Assembly: GCA_023245195.1 (NCBI GenBank) | Contig: JAHFKU010000004.1 | Location: forward strand, 1 to 42,123 | Direction: 5' to 3' | Length of the DNA stretch: 42,123 nt | Source of the DNA: Candidatus Staskawiczbacteria bacterium | GTDB taxonomy: Bacteria; Patescibacteriota; Minisyncoccia; Minisyncoccales; Staskawiczbacteraceae | Notes under the pieces: model-generated | Seen by the model: only the letters and a program-made list of their open reading frames with translations | Databases searched by the model: none | What the model was told of the DNA's origin: nothing | Position numbers and translations under genes: made by a program | Shown: one piece after another, positions 17,383 to 25,100 of the stretch | How the letters are laid out: each line of letters opens with the position of its first letter | How positions within the stretch are numbered: the stretch's first letter is position 1

Positions 17383-18309
17383 ATGGCCAAACAAGATATT
17401 AAAAAACCAAAGCACCAAGTTTCTTTAAAACTTGGTGCTCGGCCGAGCACTTCAAAAAAAGTGCTCCGGTTCCAAAAAACTGTCTGGGATTTTTATAAAA
17501 AGAATAAGCGCGATTTTCCTTGGCGCAAAACCAAAGATCCTTACAAAATCCTGGTTTCAGAAATCATGCTTCAGCAAACCCAGGCTGATAGAGTAGTAAA
17601 ATTTTATGAAACGTGGATTAACCGGTTTCCAGACTTTAAAAGCCTAGCACAGGCCAAATTTAGCGAAATTTACCCCTTCTGGCAGGGATTGGGCTATAAC
17701 CGCCGAGCCCTGGCACTTCAAAAAACCGCTCAAAAAGTAATGGCAGAATTTGGTGGGAAATTACCAAAAGACATTTTACAATTAGAAACATTTCCCGGTA
17801 TTGGTCCTTACACCGCCCGAGCCGTGGCAATTTTTGCCTATCAGGCAAAAATTGCCTGCATTGAAACCAATATCCGGCGAGTTTTTATCCATCACTTTTT
17901 TGGTGATAAAACGGATATCGAAGACAAACAAATTTTAAAAATCGCTGAGCGGGCGTTGCCCGCAGACGGGCGATCCGGCAAAGCCGGCCTCGCTCGCGTC
18001 TCGCCGGGCAATGCCCGTAAATGGCATTGGGCTTTGATGGATTATGGTGCTTATTTAAAATCGCAAGTTCCAAACCCTAATCGTCGCCATAAAAATTATA
18101 GTGTCCAGCCAAAATTTGAAGGCTCATTTCGCCAAATCCGCGGTGCTTTATTGAAGATGCTTTCGGGCAAACCCATGGAAGCAAAAGAATTAGCAATGAG
18201 AATTAAAAAACTCACTGGACAAAATTCAGACAGAACGAAAAAAGTTATTGCAGATTTAGAAAAAGAGGGGTTAATTATAAGAAATGAAAATGTGTATTCC
18301 TTGAATTAG
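17383..18309 (+). CDS. mutY: MutY-family A/G-specific adenine glycosylase, apparently without the Fe-S cysteine cluster
   Basis: 'DFPWRKTKDPYKILVSEIMLQQTQADRVVKFYETWINRFPDFKSLA', 'LETFPGIGPYTARAVAIFAY', 'ETNIRRVFIHHFF'; no CxxxxxxCxxCxxxxxC after 'MDYGAYLK'. Confidence 0.85.
   Translation: MAKQDIKKPKHQVSLKLGARPSTSKKVLRFQKTVWDFYKKNKRDFPWRKTKDPYKILVSEIMLQQTQADRVVKFYETWINRFPDFKSLAQAKFSEIYPFWQGLGYNRRALALQKTAQKVMAEFGGKLPKDILQLETFPGIGPYTARAVAIFAYQAKIACIETNIRRVFIHHFFGDKTDIEDKQILKIAERALPADGRSGKAGLARVSPGNARKWHWALMDYGAYLKSQVPNPNRRHKNYSVQPKFEGSFRQIRGALLKMLSGKPMEAKELAMRIKKLTGQNSDRTKKVIADLEKEGLIIRNENVYSLN
17951..18016. repeat. In-frame palindromic insertion in the mutY-like gene
   Basis: GGGCGTTGCCCG ... 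CGGGCAATGCCC outer stem with inner CCGGC-AAA-GCCGG hairpin; encodes the extra 'GRSGKAGLARVSPGNAR' region. Confidence 0.75.
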
Positions 18310-18312
18310 CGC

Positions 18313-18341
18313 TTGACATATATGTATCTGTTGTGTATACT
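18313..18341 (+). promoter_or_regulatory. Sigma70-type promoter for the TA module
   Basis: TTGACA - 17 nt - TATACT. Confidence 0.75.
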
Positions 18342-18371
18342 TCTGGTATATAATTAACGATATTAAAAACT

Positions 18372-18644
18372 ATGAAAACAACCATGCATATCAAAGTTGA
18401 TAAGGATATTAAGGAAAAATCCGCTAAAATTGCTCACAGTTTGGGTTTGTCTTTGAGCACCATTGTAAACGCTTCTCTGCGTAACTTTATTAGAACTGAA
18501 ACCTTTAGCGTTAGTACCGCAGAACACATGACTCCCTACATGGAAAGCTGGCTGGCTGAGGTAGGAAAAGATATTAAAGCTGGAAAAAACATGAGTAAAC
18601 CTTATGATTCCGCTGAGGAATTAATTAAAAGTCTTGTAAAATGA
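18372..18644 (+). CDS. RelB/DinJ-like ribbon-helix-helix antitoxin
   Basis: 'MKTTMHIKVDKDIKEKSAKIAHSLGLSLSTIVNASLRNFIRTE'; overlaps the downstream toxin start. Confidence 0.8.
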   Translation: MKTTMHIKVDKDIKEKSAKIAHSLGLSLSTIVNASLRNFIRTETFSVSTAEHMTPYMESWLAEVGKDIKAGKNMSKPYDSAEELIKSLVK

Positions 18645-18901
18645 AAGTCATAAAATATAGACTTTTTGAAAAATCCTTTCAGAAAGCACCACGTGAGATA
18701 AAATTAAGATTTAATGAACGAATTAGAATATTTTATCAAAACGCTACAGACACGGTTCTTGAAAATCACGCACTACACGGAAAATACACTGGATACCGTA
18801 GCATAAAAATAACTGGTGACTGGAGAGTTATTTACAAGGAAACAAATAACAATACCGTTGTATTGGTTAATATCGGTACTCACAGTCAATTATATGGATA
18901 A
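18641..18901 (+). CDS. RelE/YafQ-like mRNA interferase toxin
   Basis: 'LHGKYTGYRSIKITGDWRVIYKETNNNTVVLVNIGTHSQLYG'. Confidence 0.85.
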   Translation: MKVIKYRLFEKSFQKAPREIKLRFNERIRIFYQNATDTVLENHALHGKYTGYRSIKITGDWRVIYKETNNNTVVLVNIGTHSQLYG

Positions 18902-18907
18902 AAACCA

Positions 18908-18979
18908 GCGCGATTAGCTCAGTGGTAGAGCATTCCCTTGACGTGGGAAGGGCCAGGGGTTCGAATCCCTTATCGCGCA
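18908..18979 (+). tRNA. tRNA-Val(GAC)
   Basis: Acceptor GCGCGAT/ATCGCGC, anticodon arm TTCCC-TTGACGT-GGGAA. Confidence 0.9.
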
Positions 18980-18993
18980 CAATTTAAAATTTT

Positions 18994-19428
18994 ATGGAAG
19001 AACGACAAAAACAACCAAATTTTGCTTTCAGGGTTTTAATTTTCAAAGATGGTAAAGTGTTACTCGGAAAAAACCTGGGCGCGTTTGCGCCAGGAAAATT
19101 TGGACCCCCAGGGGGACATCTTGAATATCGTGAATCTTTCGCGGATTGTTTGAAAAGAGAAACTGCAGAAGAATGTGGAGTTACCATAGACAATATTAAG
19201 TTTCATTCGATTGTTAATATTATGGAGGGCACCGGCCCATATCATAATATTCACGTAATGTTCACGGCTGACTGGAAATCGGGTGAGCCAAAAGTGCTAG
19301 AACCCGAAAAGTGTGAATCGTGGGATTGGTATGATTTGAACAACTTACCCACGTCGCTATTTAAAAACATTGAGTTGTCATTAAAAAATTGGCAAAATCC
19401 CAAAAATTGTTTTGATCTTGAAAAATAA
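18994..19428 (+). CDS. NUDIX hydrolase
   Basis: Nudix box 'GGHLEYRESFADCLKRETAEECGV'. Confidence 0.9.
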   Translation: MEERQKQPNFAFRVLIFKDGKVLLGKNLGAFAPGKFGPPGGHLEYRESFADCLKRETAEECGVTIDNIKFHSIVNIMEGTGPYHNIHVMFTADWKSGEPKVLEPEKCESWDWYDLNNLPTSLFKNIELSLKNWQNPKNCFDLEK

Positions 19429-19430
19429 TT

Positions 19431-20150
19431 ATGGACCTAAAAATAATCTACGAAGATAGTGATGTGCTGGTAGTCGATAAACCTGCGGGGATTATTGTGT
19501 TTAATGAAGGCAATCCTTCGACAGGCTCAGGACAATTCCTCATAGATGAATTAATTCATCTATATCCGGAATTGAAAAACGTCGGCGAAGCGCCACGGCA
19601 CGGAATTGTCCATAGGCTAGATAAAGATACATCAGGTATACTTTTGATCGCGAAAACACCAGAAGCCTTGATTTTTTTGCAAAAACAGTTTAAAAATAGA
19701 GAGGTAGTAAAGAAATATCTGGCCTTAGCAACCGGGGCGGTAAAAGACGATCAAGGCACTATTCATACCCTAATCGGCAGAGCCAAATCCGATCCGCGCA
19801 AGCAAGCGGCACATTCGCTAGAATACAAAGGTAAAAAAGACTTGCGCGAAGCGATTACTGACTACAAGGTACTACAACGGTTTGAAAATTACACTCTATT
19901 GGAAGTGCAAATAAAAACCGGACGAAAACATCAGATAAGATGCCATTTAGCCTATATCCATCATCCGATTGCGGGTGATAAAATGTATGGCTTTAAAGAT
20001 TCGCCAACACCAGAAGGATTACAAAGACAATTTTTACATGCTTCATACTTGAAAATACAATTATTAGATGGTCAAATTAAGGAATTTACATCAGAATTAC
20101 CTGAAGAATTACAAACAATTATTATGAATCTAGAAGCTAGAAGCTTGTAG
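19431..20150 (+). CDS. RluA-family 23S rRNA pseudouridine synthase
   Basis: 'HGIVHRLDKDTSGILLIAKT', 'KKYLALATG', 'GRKHQIRCHLAYIHHPIAGDKMYG'. Confidence 0.93.
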   Translation: MDLKIIYEDSDVLVVDKPAGIIVFNEGNPSTGSGQFLIDELIHLYPELKNVGEAPRHGIVHRLDKDTSGILLIAKTPEALIFLQKQFKNREVVKKYLALATGAVKDDQGTIHTLIGRAKSDPRKQAAHSLEYKGKKDLREAITDYKVLQRFENYTLLEVQIKTGRKHQIRCHLAYIHHPIAGDKMYGFKDSPTPEGLQRQFLHASYLKIQLLDGQIKEFTSELPEELQTIIMNLEARSL

Positions 20151-20240
20151 CTTGAATGGAATCTTGAATATAGAATTTTATCCACACCCAATATTCCAAA
20201 TTCCATTCCAGCTTCCAGCTACAAGATACGAGATTCAAAT
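20128..20240. repeat. Imperfect long inverted repeat between the rluA-like gene and rplS
   Basis: GAAGCTAGAAGCTTGTAGCTTGAATGGAATCTTGAAT versus ATTCCAAATTCCATTCCAGCTTCCAGCTACAAGATAC. Confidence 0.65.
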
Positions 20241-20243
20241 TTT

Positions 20244-20678
20244 ATGTCAATAAAATTACAAGCATTCAATAAAGCCCAAGAAAAAAAGATGCCAGACATC
20301 CGCCCTGGCGATATTATTAAAGTACACCAAAAAATTAAAGAAGGGGATAAAGAAAGAATCCAAGTATTTGAAGGTGTGGTTATTGCCAGAAAACATGGCA
20401 AGGGCATTTCAAGCATGATTACGGTAAGAAAAGTAGTTGATCAAGTTGGAGTAGAAAGAATTTTTCCAGTGCATTCCCCAAGCATAGAAAAAATAGAAGT
20501 GGTAAAATCAAGCAAGGTGCGAAGATCAAAGTTGTATTACTTGCGAACTGCCAAGGGAGCTAAGGGAAAATTAAAGAACAAAGATTTAGCCGTGGCCATT
20601 GCGCCAGAACCAGTTATGGAAACTCCTACAGAAACTACTTCAGAAACTGTTACAGAAAAACCGGAAGGAAATATATAA
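20244..20678 (+). CDS. rplS: 50S ribosomal protein L19 with acidic C-terminal extension
   Basis: '[47 protein letters not shown]...RRSKLYYLR'. Confidence 0.97.
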   Translation: MSIKLQAFNKAQEKKMPDIRPGDIIKVHQKIKEGDKERIQVFEGVVIARKHGKGISSMITVRKVVDQVGVERIFPVHSPSIEKIEVVKSSKVRRSKLYYLRTAKGAKGKLKNKDLAVAIAPEPVMETPTETTSETVTEKPEGNI

Positions 20679-20683
20679 ATTGT

Positions 20684-20769
20684 GCGCGGGTGGCGAAACG
20701 GCAGACGCACTACCTTGAGGTGGTAGCGCTCGAAAGGGCATGCAGGTTCGACTCCTGTCCCGCGCACCA
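20684..20769 (+). tRNA. tRNA-Leu(GAG), CCA encoded
   Basis: Acceptor GCGCGGG/CCCGCGC, anticodon arm CTACC-TTGAGGT-GGTAG, variable arm, T-arm GCAGGTTCGACTCCTGT. Confidence 0.93.
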
Positions 20770-20914
20770 AAAGGAGGCGAACCCCAAAGGGGGTCGGGGA
20801 AAAGGATTTTCCCCGTGTAGGAAATACTTCAAAACCGAGGGTTTTGAAAGAGGAGTGTAGCGACGATTGGTTCTAGTCCCGCGAAACGGGGCGGACTCCT
20901 GTCCCGCGCACCAA
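20770..20914. repeat. Structured tRNA-adjacent element A, ending in a duplicate tRNA-Leu 3' end
   Basis: Downstream copy GACTCCTGTCCCGCGCACCAA (20894-20914) is identical to 20750-20770; contains two hairpins shared with element B. Confidence 0.8.
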
Positions 20915-20929
20915 TTCAACTATAATTAG

Positions 20930-21002
20930 GCGCGATTAGCTCAGTGGCCAGAGCATCCCGTTTACACCGGGGGGGCCGTAGGTTCGACTCCTACATCGCG
21001 CA
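20930..21002 (+). tRNA. tRNA-Val(TAC)
   Basis: Acceptor GCGCGAT/ATCGCGC, anticodon arm TCCCG-TTTACAC-CGGGG. Confidence 0.9.
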
Positions 21003-21013
21003 CCGAGCAACCT

Positions 21014-21085
21014 GCCGTGGTAGCTCAGTGGTAGAGCATTCGCCTGAAGAGCGATTGGTCGGGTGTTCGATTCACCCCCGCGGCA
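21014..21085 (+). tRNA. tRNA-Phe(GAA)
   Basis: Acceptor GCCGTGG/CCGCGGC, anticodon loop CTGAAGA. Confidence 0.88.
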
Positions 21086-21102
21086 CAGGAACATTCAAAA
21101 AT

Positions 21103-21174
21103 GCGGGCGTGGTATAGTGGCTATTATACGTCCTTGCCAAGGACGAGATGGCGGTTCGATTCCGCTCGCCCGCT
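21103..21174 (+). tRNA. tRNA-Gly(GCC)
   Basis: Acceptor GCGGGCG/CGCCCGC, anticodon arm CGTCC-TTGCCAA-GGACG, U73. Confidence 0.92.
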
Positions 21175-21175
21175 C

Positions 21176-21220
21176 AGATAAAAAACAATCCAAATTTACT
21201 TTGGGTTGTTTTTTTATCTT
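21176..21220 (+). terminator. Hairpin between tRNA-Gly and element B
   Basis: AGATAAAAAACAATCCAAA...TTTGGGTTGTTTTTTTATCT. Confidence 0.8.
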
Positions 21221-21222
21221 GA

Positions 21223-21339
21223 CGAGCGGAATCGAACCGCAAAAGGGGTCGGGAAAAAGTATTTTTCCCGTGGCGAAATTCTTCAAACCGAGGGGTTTGA
21301 AAAAACCCAGAGGGTTCTAGGTTTGCATTCCGCTCGCCC
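21223..21339. repeat. Structured tRNA-adjacent element B, bounded by inverted and direct copies of the tRNA-Gly 3' region
   Basis: CGAGCGGAATCGAACCGC (21223-21240) is the exact reverse complement of 21151-21168; ATTCCGCTCGCCC (21327-21339) duplicates 21159-21171. Confidence 0.85.
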
Positions 21340-21343
21340 ACTT

Positions 21344-21392
21344 CAAAAACCACCAAAAAGGCCTGAAAATCAGGCCTTTTTTGGTGGTTTTT
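21344..21392 (+). terminator. Strong terminator hairpin
   Basis: AAAACCACCAAAAAGGCCTGA-AAA-TCAGGCCTTTTTTGGTGGTTTTT. Confidence 0.85.
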
Positions 21393-21516
21393 GGCAAGAT
21401 TGACACCTGTGGATAACTATGGTCTAACTATTGACAAGGTCGCTTGAATATGCTAGTATTAGGGTATCCTCCAGAGATGGAGTTTTTTGTTAAAAGCACC
21501 TAGATTAGACATATTA

Positions 21517-21576
21517 TTTACCCAGTTAAATAGCGCTTTACGCTAATTTGCGAAGCAAATTATTTAACCGGGTAAA
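21517..21576. repeat. Palindromic element, family P copy 2
   Basis: TTTACCCAGTTAAAT ... ATTTAACCGGGTAAA with AGCG/CGCT and AATTTGC/GCAAATT internal hairpins. Confidence 0.9.
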
Positions 21577-21586
21577 CCCTAATTTT

Positions 21587-22066
21587 ATGTATAAATCCTT
21601 AGTAAATAGGTTGTTAGTCATAGGTTTTATCTCGTTAAGATTACTGTGTGCCATAGCTTTTCCTGGAGTAGTTGATGCCCAATCAAACGACTCGCAAGCC
21701 GACTACTGCCTAGCGATAGATACGCCAAATGGCCATTATACAGGATCTGCATTTCCTTATGTAACCGTAAAAACGGTAAAAATGTTGGTTACCGCTTACT
21801 CAAGCACCCCTGACCAAACTGACGACACCCCTTTTCTTACGGCTTCAGGAAAGCATGTTGCCGACGGAATTATTGCAAACAATAAATTACCGTTTGGAAC
21901 CAAAGTAAAAATTCCTGAATTATACGGTGATAAAATTTTCACGGTGGAAGACAGGATGCATGCCAGAATGGGAAACAACCATCTTGATATATGGTTTCCC
22001 CAGTATAGCCAGGCAAAGAATTTTGGAGCTAAGTATGATGTCAGCGTAGAAATATTAGAAAGCTAA
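21587..22066 (+). CDS. Secreted 3D (Asp-Asp-Asp) domain protein
   Basis: Signal peptide; 'MLVTAYSSTPDQTDDTPFLTASGKHVADGIIANNKLPFGTKVKIPELYGDKIFTVEDRMHARMGNNHLDIWF'. Confidence 0.8.
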   Translation: MYKSLVNRLLVIGFISLRLLCAIAFPGVVDAQSNDSQADYCLAIDTPNGHYTGSAFPYVTVKTVKMLVTAYSSTPDQTDDTPFLTASGKHVADGIIANNKLPFGTKVKIPELYGDKIFTVEDRMHARMGNNHLDIWFPQYSQAKNFGAKYDVSVEILES

Positions 22067-22073
22067 AAAAATT

Positions 22074-22107
22074 AAAAACCCGCGCCATTCGGCGCGGGTT
22101 TTTAATT
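22074..22107. terminator. Bidirectional terminator between convergent genes
   Basis: AAAAACCCGCGCC-ATTC-GGCGCGGGTTTTT. Confidence 0.9.
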
Positions 22108-25100
22108 ACTGGCTGGCTGCTTTAAATAAAGCTCCTATTTGCGCCCATGGGCCGCCAGATGATAATGAGAAATTAGCTGGCAGGGGAGAAGTATTATTAA
22201 TCACCCTGTATTCCGTTGCCAAAGGTTGATGAGAAGTTCCCTCTTCGGTAGCAATAGCCAACATCGTAAAACCTGAACCGGGACTGGTAACAATATTGCT
22301 GACATCGTGGGTGCCGGTTCCAATAACCAAATCTCCGGTTACCGTAGGAGTCAAATTACCAGATGAAGGAGTTGTACCAGAACCCGAAACTCCAACTACG
22401 CTATCAAGAGGTGAAACTCGATCAACTCCGGAAAATTCTGAAATGGTTACTGACAGTTGAGTACCCGAAACCCCATTACTTAAGGTTACGGTATCAGTTC
22501 CTCCAATAACATTTTTAGCATAAAAAATGGCGGTAAAAGAATTACCTGAAGTTAGCTGGATATTGCCCGCCCGAGTATAGGCATTTCCTCTGCTATCAGT
22601 TACTGCTATCGTGCCTCCATTTGGCCAACCCGAGGCCGTGACTAAGATAAAGTTTCCTTGCGTAACGGAAGAGGTAAAGGTAGTAGCTAACGACGAAGCG
22701 CCACTGGTAATATTGGAAAATTTTTGCACCAAATTAATGGGCGCGGCAACATTATTTACCGTCACATTAACGATAATGGCCGTAGCGGTGTTGCCGGCAT
22801 TGTCTCTGGCAACAGCGGTTAACACATGGCTTCCATTGGTAGTTGTGGCGCTGTCCCAGGAAATAGCATAGGGACTTACCGTATCTTCAGTCCCCAGATT
22901 ATTGCCATCAAGCTTGAATTGAACACCGGCTACGCCAACATCATCAGAGGCATTGGCAGAAACCGTAATCGATCCGGTTACGTTTGCTCCATCAAGAGGC
23001 GCGGTCAAAGAAACGGTAGGAGGAGTGGTATCGCTGGTGATAATGGCAGAGGCTTCATTTGAGACAGGACCAATATTGCCAGCGGCATCTTGGGCCGTTA
23101 TCAGGTAGTAATATGTGCCGGCCGGGGCAAAATCAGTATAAGTCAAACCTGTGGTTTGGCCGATTTTATTGGCTGGAGCAGCCGTAAAACCAGAAACTGT
23201 AGAACGATATATGTTATAGGCGGTAACACCAATGTTGTCGGTAGCAGCACTCCAAGTTAATACGGCATTTCCAATATTTCCGCTACCAGCCAAAGAACCG
23301 GGATTTGAAGGAGGAATAGCATCAATGAAAGCCAAACCCGTTAGAGTAAAGACGCTATTGGCAGGAGCTACAAAAGAAAATGCATTGCCACTTACGGCTA
23401 TATCGCTTCCTTTTTGGAAATTAGACGATAAATCAGTTTTATAGAATTCCAATGCAGTTAGAGAAGGCAAGTTCTGCAGAGTCGTGTTAAAGGTTACAGC
23501 GCTTCCCGTATTTTGTCCAACAATGGTAAATCTTCCATTGGTTTGGTTGTAAAACGCATATTCAGTCACATTGCCATTTGATTCTACGGCACTGATGCGA
23601 ACTGATCCTGGCGGAACAAATTTGAAAATTTGTTCATTCTGGTAAAATCCTAAACGGGGGGTGTAGGTATGCGTCAAACTATTATAGGCTAGGGGAGCTG
23701 GACCGAAACTATCATCATTGCCAGGCGCAGAACCAAAACCATTTAAAATCGCGTGGTTAAATACGCTATCAAAACCTTCCCAAATCATCAGGCCCGAAGG
23801 GTTTCCAGCCAGCAAAGAAAACGCATCGGTGGCAGTAGTATATTCTGTCATCCAGAAATTTTTATTGGGATAGGCAGAATTTTTGATGGCATTATCGGCT
23901 CCGCCCGTGCTGCTTGAATAACTATGAAAAGCAAAGTGATCCGTTTTATTAACCACCACGCTATCGGCCATCATTTCGGGCATGTAAGTATTTACCCCAG
24001 AATTAACATCGGCGGTATTAGGTCCCATGAAGCGGATATCGCCAAGGCCCATAGTATCCAATTTATCCGAAATTTTATGAAGCAGTCTCACATACTGCGT
24101 GGAACTAAGGGTTGGTCCTTCATTGTGGCCCCAATCTGATTCATTAAAGGGATCCAACATGCCAAATTGGACATTGGCGGTATTTCGTGCGTAATACACC
24201 AAGGTGGTAATCATTTCCACGGCTTCGTCTTCTTGAGCTGTATTAATCGTGGCTCCTCCCATCCATGACGGTGTTATCCCCATGAAACTTAAGGCAATGG
24301 TGGAATTAAACCCTTTTTGATTTAAGTAGTGAAGCGTGCCCCATAAATTCTGGAATTTAGTGTTTGAATAAAGCGCGTTGTAGTAAGTCCAATTTGGGGT
24401 GTTGGGATCGGCATTATCATTCGTTGATTCCCAATCTTCCATATCAAAAACCACTCGCCAAGTAGTTTGGCCCATGGTGTCGGCTAACATATCTATAGCG
24501 GCAGCAGAATTATCATTGTTCCAGCTAAGAGAATTGATATTCGTACCAAAACCATCTATGGTTTGGAATTTTTGAGAACCATTAACGGTTAGTGCGGTTC
24601 CAGTTGCGGTCGTTGTGAATGTAACATCTCCGGAAGTGGCTAAGTTACCCGCGGCATCACGTGATTTAACACGATAATGGTAAAGGGTTGATGCGGCCAG
24701 CCCACCTAAAGAAATCGAATGACTTGTTAGTAAGCTTACATTTAACGCTGATGATGATCCATAGGAAATAGTGGTGCCATATTCTACTTGACTATCAGAG
24801 GCTTCATTGGTTGTCCAAGTAATCGTTGCGCCGGTAGTGGTAATTGAAGATGCCGCAACCGAAGAAATTATCGGCGGGGTAGTATCGGTATTGTTTACCG
24901 TTACATTCACATTGGCAGCGGTAGCCGTATTTCCAGCCGCATCGCGGGCAACGGCAGTTAGGACATGGGATCCATTGGATGTGGTGGTTGTATCCCAACT
25001 AATAGAATAAGGCGAAGTAGTATCTTCGACTCCCAGACTAGCCCCATCAAGCTTGAATTGCACCCCAACTACGCCGACGTTGTCGGAGGCACTAGCAGAA

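Noticed and set aside
20770-20914. Element A as an integrative plasmid/phage remnant with integrase
   Set aside because: Only ~144 bp and no integrase or other phage gene recognised; retained instead as a non-coding element
20537-21403. Short ORFs over the tRNA cluster (e.g. 'GTGVEPACPFERYHLKVVRLPFRHPR', 'ERNRTAKGVGKKYFSRGEILQTEGFEK')
   Set aside because: Translations of tRNA genes and the structured elements A/B; no coding signal independent of the tRNA sequences
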